A stretch of 6,607 nt of DNA. Origin: Caldilineae bacterium (GTDB lineage: Bacteria; Chloroflexota; Anaerolineae; J102). The DNA lies in contig RFJM01000268.1 of the NCBI GenBank assembly GCA_003694905.1, positions 1 to 6,607 on the forward strand, given 5' to 3'. This document shows, piece by piece, positions 1-5,879 of this stretch; positions within the stretch are counted from its first letter, which is position 1, and every line of letters starts with the position of its first letter. The notes beneath the pieces are model-generated. The model was not told the origin of the DNA and ran no database searches. It saw nothing but the letters and a program-made list of their open reading frames with translations. The position numbers and the translations under genes were made by a program.

Positions 1-1049
1 GGGGGCACGACGGCCGGCGGCGCCTGGGTGGGCACACTGCCGGCAACGATCTCCGGCGTGGGTGTGGTGGGTGCTCCCGGCGCAATGCGGCCGCCGAACA
101 TATACCAGGCCACCAACGCCAGGGCGCCGATGCCCAGCAGAAAGCCGACCAGCGCGTAGAGCCACACCGGCGTACCCTTTGTCGCTTGGGGTGGGGGCCG
201 ATGTGCCGGGGGCCGGACGGGTTGGGTAGGATGCAGGGCAGCGCGCAGAGCTTTGGCAAAGGCGCCCGCGGTGGGATAGCGGTGCGCCGGGTCCTTGGCC
301 GTGGCCGTGCGCAGGACATCGCCTAAACCCACGGGCAGCGCGGGATTGCGCTGTCTTGCATCGGGCAGGGGCTCATGCACATGTGCATGGAGGACGGCAT
401 GGGGCGTATCGCCCTGGAATGGCGGACCGCCGGTCAGGGCACAGTAGGTAACGATGCCCAGGCTGTAGACATCGCTGCGGCCATCCACGAGCTTGCCCTC
501 GGCCTGCTCGGGTGACATGTACTCCGGCGTGCCCAGAATTGTCCCGCGGCTGGTCGTGGCCTGGAGAGAGGCGGCACGGGCGATGCCGAAATCGGTGAGC
601 AGAGCGTGACCATTCTCCCGCACCAGGATATTGGAGGGCTTGATGTCGCGATGGACGATGCCGCGATGGTGGGCGTAGTCCAGGGCCTCGGCCACCTGGT
701 TGACGACGCTGATAACAAATTCTAGCGGTAACGGCCCGCCAACCCGCTGCAGGATATCGGCCAGAGACTCGCCTTCCACATACTCCATGGCGATGTAGTC
801 CACGCCGCCTGCGCTGCCGGCATCGTAGATGGCCACAATGTTGGGATGGTCCAGCCGCGCCGCGGCACGCGCCTCGAACAGGAAGCGCTCCACCAGTTCG
901 GTATCGCCCTGAAGATGTGGATGCAGGACTTTGAGCGCAACCGGTCGTTCCAGCCGGGTGTGATAGGCCAGGTAGACGACGGCCATGCCGCCGCGGCCGA
1001 TCTCCCGCTCGATGCGATAGGGTCCGATGGTATCGCCGGGTCGCAGCAT
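1..1049 (-). CDS. Transmembrane Ser/Thr protein kinase (PknB-like), C-terminus cut by window edge
   Basis: Bacterial Hanks-type kinase that phosphorylates protein Ser/Thr residues, with a cytoplasmic catalytic domain anchored in the membrane. Translating leftward from ATG at 1049-1047 gives 349 uninterrupted residues. Visible motifs are the glycine loop IGRGGMAVV (17-25), VALK with ATP-binding Lys40, likely helix-C Glu59, HRDIKPSN with catalytic Asp135, DFG (153-155), an activation segment rich in Thr/Ser (TTSRGT, 165-170), GTPEYMSPE (173-181) and DVYSLG (193-198). The kinase domain ends near residue 270. A Pro-rich juxtamembrane linker follows (about 280-294), then one hydrophobic helix (295-318) and a Pro/Thr-rich outer segment that leaves the window still open, so any sensor domain is out of view. 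The start lies 3 nt after the epimerase stop with only a weak SD, which suggests translational coupling. All catalytic residues are present, so it should be active. Its signal and targets are unknown. Confidence 0.96.
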   Translation of the reverse strand, partial: MLRPGDTIGPYRIEREIGRGGMAVVYLAYHTRLERPVALKVLHPHLQGDTELVERFLFEARAAARLDHPNIVAIYDAGSAGGVDYIAMEYVEGESLADILQRVGGPLPLEFVISVVNQVAEALDYAHHRGIVHRDIKPSNILVRENGHALLTDFGIARAASLQATTSRGTILGTPEYMSPEQAEGKLVDGRSDVYSLGIVTYCALTGGPPFQGDTPHAVLHAHVHEPLPDARQRNPALPVGLGDVLRTATAKDPAHRYPTAGAFAKALRAALHPTQPVRPPAHRPPPQATKGTPVWLYALVGFLLGIGALALVAWYMFGGRIAPGAPTTPTPEIVAGSVPTQAPPAVVP

Positions 1050-1052
1050 GTC

Positions 1053-1538
1053 TCAGGTGATCTTGTGGCCTGCCAGCCAGTCGTAGCCGATGGTGGGATC
1101 GTCGTGGGGAATGCGTCCCTCGTCCGCGGGGTCGTAGGTCCGGCTTGTGATGTAGAGCATGTGGGCTTCCGCGCTGAGAACCTTGTAGCCGTGGGCGACG
1201 CCCGGCGGGATGCGCAAAACAATGGCAGGGTAGTTGTCGCCCATGTAGAGTTCCATGAGATTGCCGTGGGTGGGGCTGTCGGCTCGGGTGTCGTAGAGCG
1301 CGACTTTAATGTTGCCGATAGGACAGTACCACCAATCGGTCTGCAGCCGGTGGATGTGCCAGGCCTTGATCACGCCCTGGAAGTTGCGGGCATGGCTCCA
1401 CTGAGCGAAACCCTCGCCGAAAAAGGGATCGGTGACACGGATGATCTCGCGGAAAAAGCCGCGCGGATCGGCGTGGGTGACGAGTTCTTTGATCACCACG
1501 CCCTCGATGTGACCGCTGATGTTGTTGGTATACGGCAT
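1053..1538 (-). CDS. RmlC-family (dTDP-4-dehydrorhamnose 3,5-epimerase-like) cupin protein with altered active site
   Basis: A 161-residue single-domain cupin of the dTDP-sugar isomerase family, whose classical members epimerise C3 and C5 of dTDP-4-keto-6-deoxyglucose in dTDP-rhamnose synthesis. Family landmarks seen are DPRGFFRE (24-31), GVIKAWHIH (55-63), the VALYDTR strand (79-85), PPGVAHGY (111-118), MLYIT (127-131) and DDPTIGYDW (146-154). By hand alignment with Salmonella RmlC, His61, Tyr129 and Asp147 match the catalytic His, Tyr and Asp. The usual catalytic Lys position is Asp68 and the adjacent substrate Arg is Tyr71. The C-terminal extension of about 20 residues found in true RmlC is missing. 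It may therefore act on a different sugar nucleotide or be a non-classical epimerase/isomerase. No other rhamnose gene is in the window. The start has no SD; no in-frame ATG, GTG or TTG lies close upstream. It sits 39 nt after the peptidase stop and 3 nt before the kinase start. Confidence 0.88.
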   Translation of the reverse strand: MPYTNNISGHIEGVVIKELVTHADPRGFFREIIRVTDPFFGEGFAQWSHARNFQGVIKAWHIHRLQTDWWYCPIGNIKVALYDTRADSPTHGNLMELYMGDNYPAIVLRIPPGVAHGYKVLSAEAHMLYITSRTYDPADEGRIPHDDPTIGYDWLAGHKIT

Positions 1539-1559
1539 TGCTTGTGAGGAATCAGGTGG

Positions 1560-1573
1560 AGAAAGGAGGTGAT
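1560..1573 (-). other. Anti-Shine-Dalgarno 14-mer between peptidase and epimerase genes
   Basis: Read leftward, the gap between the two genes contains ATCACCTCCTTTCT, the same as the 3' end of many bacterial 16S rRNAs (B. subtilis type). On the + strand this is a maximal Shine-Dalgarno, but no credible rightward gene follows it: the only open frame there is antisense to the peptidase. In the operon mRNA it could pair with an SD elsewhere, or it may be chance or a relic. Confidence 0.4.
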
Positions 1574-1577
1574 GGCG

Positions 1578-2885
1578 TTAGCGACAGAGTTCCAGAACTG
1601 TATCGTACAGGACATCGATGCCCCATGCGAGCGCGTCGATGGGGACGCGCTCGTCGTGACCGTGGACCAGTCCGTGCCAGTTGAAATCTCGCGGGAAGCG
1701 CATAGGGCTGAAGCCAAAGGTCTTGACGCCCAGAGGGGCCAGGTGTTGGGCATCGGTACCGCCGGCCAGCAGCGTGGGCACAACCACTGCGGCGGGGTCA
1801 TGTTTCTGCAACTGACCGACCAGTGTGTCCCATACCGGGCCAGCGGAAGGCGCTTCAAGACCTGGCGCGTCGCGGCCCGGCACATGGATGACCTCCACCG
1901 GCAGGTCGTCCCCGATGGCGGCTCTTACCTCGCTCATGAGATGATGTACATCATAGCCGGGCAGGATGCGGCCGTCCAATTCGGCTTCGGCCGTGCCGGG
2001 CACGACATTGATCTTGGTGCCGGCCCGCAGCAGCGTAGGTGCGGCCGAATTGCGGGTGATGTGGAGCAGGCTTTGGCGCAGTGTGGGGACGGCAACCTGT
2101 TCCAAGGCCTTCTCGAAACCCGTTTCGTCCAGCAAGCGATCGGCAGGCACATCCACTAGGGGTGCCAGGGCCGCGAGCAGATTGCGCACGGTCGTGGTAA
2201 GATGCGTGGGGAGATAGGCGCGCGTGAGCCGTTCCAGGGCAATGGCGAGATAGCGGATGGCGTAGTTCTCGTAGTCCGGCGAGGCACCGTGACCTGGCGC
2301 CGCAGTCGCTCGCAGGACAAGGCGGCAGCTGCCTTTCTCCCCGCACTGAATGGCGTAGAGGGTATGCCCGTTCAGGTAAATCGGCGTGGCGCCGGACTCG
2401 CTCAGGCCGATCTCGGCATCCACCAGAGCGCGGTGCTCCCTGACCAGGAAGCCAAGCCCCATTTCGCCCCCGACCTCCTCGTCGGCACAACCCGCGAAGA
2501 TCACGTCCCGCCGCAACGCAGGCCGCTCGCGAGCCAGTCGCAGCATCACCATGAGCTGCTGTACCACGATGCTCTTCATGTCCAAAGCACCCCGCCCCCA
2601 TACCATCCCCCGGTCGATGACACCGGCGAAGGGATCGTGACTCCAGTGCTCCGCCTCGGCGGGCACAACGTCCAGATGATTGTAGAGAAGCAGCGGTCTC
2701 TTGCTGCCATCGCCCTTGTAGCGGGCCACGACGTTCCCCCGGCCCGGCGCAGATTCGAGTACAACGGGCGCGTAACCGGCCCGAGACAGCACATCCGCGA
2801 GATAACGGGCTGCCACGATCTCGTTGCCGGGGGGATTGGTGGTATTACAGCGAATCAGGTTCTGGAGGTGGATAACGGGATCCAT
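1578..2885 (-). CDS. M20/M25/M40 family zinc metallopeptidase (ArgE/DapE/CPG2-like deacylase)
   Basis: Cytoplasmic di-zinc hydrolase of the M20 clan that cleaves amide bonds in small peptides or N-acyl amino acids; the substrate is not predictable. The 435 residues match the normal family length. Motifs in order: NHLDVVP (69-75) with metal ligand His70 and catalytic Asp72; GRGALDMKS (98-105) with bridging Asp102; ADEEVGGE (134-141) with general base Glu136 and ligand Glu137; SESGAT (162-167) with probable ligand Glu163; the dimerisation (lid) domain from about 180 to 290, holding PGHGASP (197-203) with His199; and HGHDERVP (408-415) with terminal ligand His408. I chose ATG at 2885-2883 because GGAG lies 10 nt upstream (2896-2899) and family homology starts here. 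The frame stays open to 3032, but that stretch does not look like protein. It is probably the first gene of the leftward operon. Some loops resemble the PM20D1/carboxypeptidase-type branch; this is a weak impression. Confidence 0.95.
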   Translation of the reverse strand: MDPVIHLQNLIRCNTTNPPGNEIVAARYLADVLSRAGYAPVVLESAPGRGNVVARYKGDGSKRPLLLYNHLDVVPAEAEHWSHDPFAGVIDRGMVWGRGALDMKSIVVQQLMVMLRLARERPALRRDVIFAGCADEEVGGEMGLGFLVREHRALVDAEIGLSESGATPIYLNGHTLYAIQCGEKGSCRLVLRATAAPGHGASPDYENYAIRYLAIALERLTRAYLPTHLTTTVRNLLAALAPLVDVPADRLLDETGFEKALEQVAVPTLRQSLLHITRNSAAPTLLRAGTKINVVPGTAEAELDGRILPGYDVHHLMSEVRAAIGDDLPVEVIHVPGRDAPGLEAPSAGPVWDTLVGQLQKHDPAAVVVPTLLAGGTDAQHLAPLGVKTFGFSPMRFPRDFNWHGLVHGHDERVPIDALAWGIDVLYDTVLELCR

Positions 2886-3020
2886 CGTAGCGGCGCTCCA
2901 AAGGCAGGGCTGGCGTATGAGGTCACGAGGTGCGTGGGGATAGCGGAATGCCAGGAGTGTAATGGATCCTGGCCGCCGAAGGGAAATACGGCAGCACGCA
3001 AATGAGCGGCAGTGGGTCTG

Positions 3021-3135
3021 GCGCCCTATCATCGCGCGGGGCTCGCGGCGCCCTGCGCGATGCAGGGACTCCCAGGTACGCCGCAGCGGCTACGACCGGC
3101 TGAAAGCCGGCCCTCGCCGGTATGTCGGCCCGGCA
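3021..3135. repeat. Cluster of GC-rich hairpins (possible interspersed repeat or structured leader RNA)
   Basis: Four stem-forming elements lie close together. CATCGCGC (3030-3037) pairs with GCGCGATG (3055-3062). CCCTGC (3051-3056) pairs with GCAGGG (3062-3067) across a 5-nt loop, and competes with the first stem. GCCG-CAG-CGGC occurs around 3080-3090. CCGGCT-GAA-AGCCGG (3096-3110) is a perfect 6-bp stem. None is followed by a T-run on either strand, so they are not canonical terminators. The CCGGCTGAAAGCCGG type, flanked by CTACGA, resembles short palindromic interspersed repeats that I recall from Chloroflexota genomes, but only one copy is present here. If the leftward promoter is real, the block is transcribed as part of a leader of almost 300 nt. 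Confidence 0.45.
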
Positions 3136-3174
3136 TGAGCTAAGCAGGAAAAAGGGGGAACTATTCTAGGACAA

Positions 3175-3202
3175 ATCCTATGCGGTGGAGAGAGGGGGTC
3201 AA
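3175..3202 (-). promoter_or_regulatory. Possible sigma70-type promoter for the leftward operon
   Basis: On the minus strand TTGACC (3202-3197) and TAGGAT (3180-3175) are separated by 16 nt, matching 5/6 and 4/6 of the sigma70 consensus. Transcription would begin near 3168 and give a leader of almost 300 nt before the peptidase ATG. The inverted repeat TAGGA-CAAA-TCCTA (3167-3180) covers the -10 and likely start point, a position where a repressor could bind. Promoters closer to the gene cannot be excluded. Confidence 0.35.
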
Positions 3203-3304
3203 TGTGTTCCGAGGCAACTCACCTGCAGGCTGACCGGGCACAGCTATGAGGTGGGATCCGGTTCGTCTGTTAACGACAACGTGAATAGTTGTTGGTTTGT
3301 TCTA

Positions 3305-3332
3305 TTGACAAATCACGAGAAATAGGGATAAT
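3305..3332 (+). promoter_or_regulatory. Strong sigma70-type promoter of the 91-residue gene
   Basis: A perfect -35 TTGACA (3305-3310) is followed after 16 nt by GATAAT (3327-3332); an alternative -10 is TAATAT (3329-3334) with an 18-nt spacer. The surroundings are AT-rich in an otherwise GC-rich window. Transcription would start near 3340, giving an untranslated leader of about 43 nt. An inverted repeat ACAAC-N7-GTTGT (3276-3292) lies just upstream of the -35 and could be an operator, though the arms are only 5 bp. Confidence 0.8.
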
Positions 3333-3370
3333 ATTAGCAAGTATCATATTCAAACTCAATTCAACTCTCT

Positions 3371-3377
3371 AGGAGGT
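3371..3377 (+). promoter_or_regulatory. Consensus Shine-Dalgarno of the 91-residue gene
   Basis: AGGAGGT lies 5 nt before ATG at 3383. It is the best ribosome binding site of any gene in the window and fixes the start. Together with the consensus promoter it predicts high expression. Confidence 0.9.
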
Positions 3378-3382
3378 AGGTC

Positions 3383-3658
3383 ATGCCAACCTTTGAAAAA
3401 CTCAGCAAAGACGAAGTCGAAGAGATTCTTGAGGCAAAGCGACGGGGGCGGGGCAAGTCCCAGCGGGAACGAATCCTGGAGAAATACGTCGAACAACTTG
3501 AGGGCTTGGCTGTAGGCGAAGGCATGGCCATCAGGTTGGAAGAATCGGACAATCGTCAGACCGTGAAGAATCGGATCAGGCGGGCCGCTTCTCGCTTAGG
3601 ATATGAGATCGAATTCATTCGTTCCCGAGGCGTGATCCGCATTTACCGCGTTTCCTGA
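3383..3658 (+). CDS. Small basic protein of unknown function, possible winged-helix-like nucleic acid binder
   Basis: A 91-residue protein that I do not recognise as a named family. The N-terminal half is predicted helical and highly charged: KDEVEEILEAKRRG (9-22) and a second helix about 26-41. A short strand follows (GMAIRLEE, 47-54), then a basic helix (RQTVKNRIRRAASRLGY, 58-74) and a likely beta-hairpin (EIEFIRSRGVIRIYRV, 75-90). Basic helix plus hairpin is the order of a recognition helix and wing, so DNA or RNA binding is a reasonable guess, not a demonstrated function. There are no cysteines, no signal peptide and no membrane segment. Similar small Chloroflexota and phage proteins with a TVK-R-RRAA-LG core seem familiar, but I cannot name them. 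The gene is a complete single-gene unit with its own promoter, SD and terminator, and is visibly less GC-rich than its neighbours. Start and extent are well supported. Confidence 0.9.
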   Translation: MPTFEKLSKDEVEEILEAKRRGRGKSQRERILEKYVEQLEGLAVGEGMAIRLEESDNRQTVKNRIRRAASRLGYEIEFIRSRGVIRIYRVS

Positions 3659-3676
3659 CTATAACTTGCTCTCGCT

Positions 3677-3710
3677 ACAAAACGAGCTCCCCACGGGGGC
3701 TCGTTTTGTT
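3677..3710 (+). terminator. Intrinsic terminator of the 91-residue gene
   Basis: A 15-bp stem pairs 3677-3691 with 3695-3709 around a CAC loop, with a single T-G wobble (3688/3698). The outer arms are ACAAAACGAGC and GCTCGTTTTGT, so the descending arm ends in a T-rich tract TTTTGTTT. It starts 18 nt after the stop codon. The A-rich left arm gives a T-run on the opposite strand as well, so it could work in both directions. It insulates the small gene from the downstream GT2 operon. Confidence 0.93.
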
Positions 3711-3795
3711 TCGGGCCGAGATCCTCCCGGCGTGATTCTGCCCTGCGGGGTGCGCTTGGGGCCTCCGCCTGGCGCATCGCGGAATCGCATGCGGT

Positions 3796-3824
3796 TTTCC
3801 CTTTCACCGCGGCAAGTGTATAAT
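3796..3824 (+). promoter_or_regulatory. Probable promoter of the GT2-flippase-HD operon
   Basis: A perfect -10 TATAAT (3819-3824) lies 61 nt before the chosen GTG start. The best -35 candidate is TTTCCC (3796-3801) with a 17-nt spacer, a weak match. Transcription would start near 3831. The position just after the terminator and before the operon supports the call; the weak -35 leaves room for an activator. Confidence 0.5.
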
Positions 3825-3874
3825 GCAAGCTTGTGGCTGCCTTGGCGGCGGCTACGTACCTCTTCCACCTGAAC

Positions 3875-3878
3875 GAGG
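3875..3878 (+). promoter_or_regulatory. SD deciding the GTG start of the GT2 gene
   Basis: GAGG ends 6 nt before GTG 3885, a normal spacing. The alternative TTG at 3879 would have zero spacing, so the protein most likely starts two residues later, at MDQQEK. Confidence 0.7.
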
Positions 3879-3884
3879 TTGACC

Positions 3885-4883
3885 GTGGACCAGCAAGAAA
3901 AACTGCGGTGTAGCGTCTGCATCACCGCCTACAACGAAGAAGCAAATATCGGGCAGCTCCTGCAGGCCATGCTCGACCAGTTGCTCCATGAGGTCGAGAT
4001 CACCGAGATCGTCGTGGTGGCCAGCGCCTGCACCGACCGCACCGTGCCCATCGTGCGTGAATTCATGGCGCGCGATCCCCGCATCAAGCTAATCGAGCAG
4101 GAGCGCCGCGAGGGCAAGACCGCGGCCATCAACGCCTTTCTGAAGATCGCCAAAGAAGACATCATCGTCCTGGAGAGCGGAGACACCCTGCCCCACGAGT
4201 CGGCCGTCGAGCACCTGGTACGCATGTTCCGCGACCCTACAGTAGGCATGACCGGCGCGCACAAAGTGCCCGTCAACACGCCCGACCACATCGTCGGGCT
4301 GTTCACCTACTTGCGGCTCCAGCTCGAACATGAGCTCTGTCTGGACATCCCCCGCCTGGGGGAGATGATCGCCTTCCGCAAGGTGTTCGACCAGATCCCG
4401 CCCGATGTGGCCATGGACGAAGCCTTCGTCGAGGCCATCATGGTGCAGCGCGGCATGCAGGTGCGCTACGCGCCGGACGCGGTCGTATACAACACCGGTC
4501 CCACCACACTGGGTGACTTCGTGCGCCAGCGTCGCCGCAACCATGCCGGCCATCTCTACCTGAAACACAAGTACGGCTACCAGGTCAGCAGCCTGCGCAA
4601 ACGCAAGGTCGCGCTCATCGCCCTGCGCCAGATCTGGCAGGCCATCTGGGGCACCATTCAGCTGATGTGGGTGCTCTTCCTCCTGGCCGTGCTGGAGAGC
4701 TGGTCACGGTTGCTCGGCTGGTACGATTTCAAGGTCCGCGGCGAAAGGCATGTGGTGTGGGATATGGCCTGGTCTCAGAAGGCCAACGTACGCTCGGAAC
4801 GCGAGGCCGTGGAAAACCGACGGCAAAAAGCGCTCGAGACCATACCCTCTGCCCCGGTTGTCAGCAACGAGCCCAGGGGTTGA
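3885..4883 (+). CDS. Membrane-associated family 2 glycosyltransferase (GT-A fold)
   Basis: Transfers a sugar from an activated donor to an acceptor; the flippase-like partner suggests a lipid-linked or envelope glycan. The product has 332 residues. GT2 landmarks are TAYNEEANIG (14-23), the nucleotide-binding strand ending SACTDRT (47-53), GKTAAIN (77-83), ESGDT (97-101) at the DxD position, MDEAFVEA (177-184) at the catalytic acid region, and a basic RQRRRNHAGH (214-223) at the QxxRW-like site. The first Asp of DxD is replaced by Ser. Near the C-terminus a hydrophobic stretch (about 253-279) forms one membrane helix or an interfacial anchor, followed by a charged tail. I chose GTG at 3885 because GAGG (3875-3878) sits 6 nt upstream; a TTG at 3879 is in frame but directly abuts that SD. 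The flippase gene starts 3 nt after its stop. Donor sugar and acceptor cannot be told from sequence. Confidence 0.93.
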   Translation: MDQQEKLRCSVCITAYNEEANIGQLLQAMLDQLLHEVEITEIVVVASACTDRTVPIVREFMARDPRIKLIEQERREGKTAAINAFLKIAKEDIIVLESGDTLPHESAVEHLVRMFRDPTVGMTGAHKVPVNTPDHIVGLFTYLRLQLEHELCLDIPRLGEMIAFRKVFDQIPPDVAMDEAFVEAIMVQRGMQVRYAPDAVVYNTGPTTLGDFVRQRRRNHAGHLYLKHKYGYQVSSLRKRKVALIALRQIWQAIWGTIQLMWVLFLLAVLESWSRLLGWYDFKVRGERHVVWDMAWSQKANVRSEREAVENRRQKALETIPSAPVVSNEPRG

Positions 4884-4886
4884 ATC

Positions 4887-5879
4887 TTGCAGAAACCTTT
4901 TGCTTCCCTGATACGGGTCTTCATGAGCCTGGCCCTGATAGCCCTGGCTCTCTTTCTCTTTCGTGACAAGCTGCCGGATGTAGTGGCCGGCCTGAGAGCC
5001 GCCCGCTTGTGGCTCGTCCTGGTCGCCATCCTCATCTTCTGGACGGCCATGACCATCAATGCGCTAAAGTGGTGGATTCTGTTGCGCGCGCAGACGAAGG
5101 AGGTTCCCTTCCGGGCCCTGGTCAACTACACGTTCGTGGGATTCTTCTTCAACAACCTCTTGCCCGCCAACATCGGCGGCGACCTCATGCGGGGATACGG
5201 CCTGGCCCGTTACATGGATCGCGGGGCCGTGGCTGTGGCCTCGGTCATGCTCGATCGTCTGCTGGGTCTGGCGGCCTACATGAGCGTGGCGACTCTGGCC
5301 TCGCTGGTGACCGTCTTCCTCGACGGCCATTCCGAGCTGAGTGTGCTGCCCGTGGTCGCCACAATCGCGGCCCTGAGCCTGCTGCTATTGGCCGCGATAC
5401 TGCTGAGCCGCCGCGTGCGCCGGCTCGTCGAGCGAGTGGTCAAAGGTACCTTCCTGCGCCGCTTCGGTCGCATCTGGGATTCCCTGTCGCTGGCCTTTGA
5501 AGTCTACCGCTCGCACACCAAAACCCTCCTCATCGCCTTTTGTGTGGGCCTCGTGGGCATTGCCTCTACCTCGCTGCTGAACTTCGTGCTCTCCGAAAGC
5601 CTGGGAGGCGGCATCACATTGTTGGAGGCTTTCCTTTTCACACCGCTCATTGCCATGGTCCTGATCATCCCCATTTCCGTGGGGGGCGTGGGACTCAGCC
5701 AGATGGCGTATCCCTTCTTCTATGGACTTGTGGGCATCCCGGCCGCGCACGCCTTTAGCATGAGTGTACTGATGCAGGCCGTGCAGCTCTTCTGCAGTCT
5801 GCCCGGCGGGGTTCTGTGGATACGTTGGCGCCGTATGCCGGGTGACGAGGCGGCCACCCCGGAACCGAGCCATGCCTGA
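4887..5879 (+). CDS. Flippase-like / lysylphosphatidylglycerol synthase TM-region (UPF0104) membrane protein
   Basis: A 330-residue polytopic inner-membrane protein of the family related to the MprF flippase domain and to the membrane half of archaeal AglD. Hydrophobic segments lie about 8-25, 41-66, 79-92, 115-142, 153-174, 213-236, 245-263 and 289-312. Family signatures are NNLLPANIGGDLMRGY (89-104), VMLDRLLGL (120-128) and PISVGGVGLSQ (262-272). The central basic loop (about 175-212) is probably cytoplasmic. There is no soluble aminoacyltransferase domain, so it is not a full MprF. Its likely role is handling a lipid or lipid-linked sugar for the adjacent GT2; this is inference. The start is TTG at 4887 with AGGGG (4875-4879) 7 nt upstream; the next ATG (4923) would delete part of the first helix. 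It is separated from the GT2 stop by 3 nt and overlaps the HD gene by 8 nt, so the three genes are very likely translated together. Confidence 0.92.
   Translation: MQKPFASLIRVFMSLALIALALFLFRDKLPDVVAGLRAARLWLVLVAILIFWTAMTINALKWWILLRAQTKEVPFRALVNYTFVGFFFNNLLPANIGGDLMRGYGLARYMDRGAVAVASVMLDRLLGLAAYMSVATLASLVTVFLDGHSELSVLPVVATIAALSLLLLAAILLSRRVRRLVERVVKGTFLRRFGRIWDSLSLAFEVYRSHTKTLLIAFCVGLVGIASTSLLNFVLSESLGGGITLLEAFLFTPLIAMVLIIPISVGGVGLSQMAYPFFYGLVGIPAAHAFSMSVLMQAVQLFCSLPGGVLWIRWRRMPGDEAATPEPSHA

Larger units (their letters stand above)
2886..3382. other. Divergent intergenic region (about 500 nt) between leftward operon and small gene
   Basis: No credible gene is seen in this stretch. The part nearest the peptidase (2886-3020) is mixed-composition sequence and would be the leader of the leftward operon. 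About 3021-3135 is very GC-rich and full of short hairpins. From about 3140 the sequence turns purine-rich and then AT-rich, where a possible leftward promoter (3175-3202) and a strong rightward promoter (3305-3332) lie. A short in-frame extension of the peptidase (to 3032) was judged non-coding. Confidence 0.75.

Noticed and set aside
374..389. Perfect 16-bp palindrome CATGCACATGTGCATG
   Set aside because: It lies inside the kinase catalytic domain and encodes a His-rich HAHVHE segment expected for this family, so codon content explains it better than a protein-binding site.
842..1547. Long rightward frame across the kinase/epimerase junction
   Set aside because: It is antisense to two confidently identified proteins, and its translation shows no recognisable motif.
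1569..2159. Rightward open frame of 196 codons preceded by a perfect SD
   Set aside because: It is antisense to the well-supported M20 peptidase, starts with GTG inside the SD itself, and its translation resembles no protein fold. It is a shadow frame in GC-rich coding DNA.
2886..3032. N-terminal extension of the peptidase to an upstream ATG
   Set aside because: The extra 49 residues show no family similarity, are rich in Cys/Arg and Pro, and a better start with GGAG spacing exists at 2885.
3051..3110. Hairpins as a transcription terminator
   Set aside because: There is no T-run after the stems on either strand, and the flanking genes diverge from this spot, so a terminator would have no transcript to end.
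3666..3872. Possible short genes on either strand between the terminator and the GT2 gene
   Set aside because: These frames run through the terminator hairpin and the TATAAT promoter element, lack SDs, and give low-complexity peptides.
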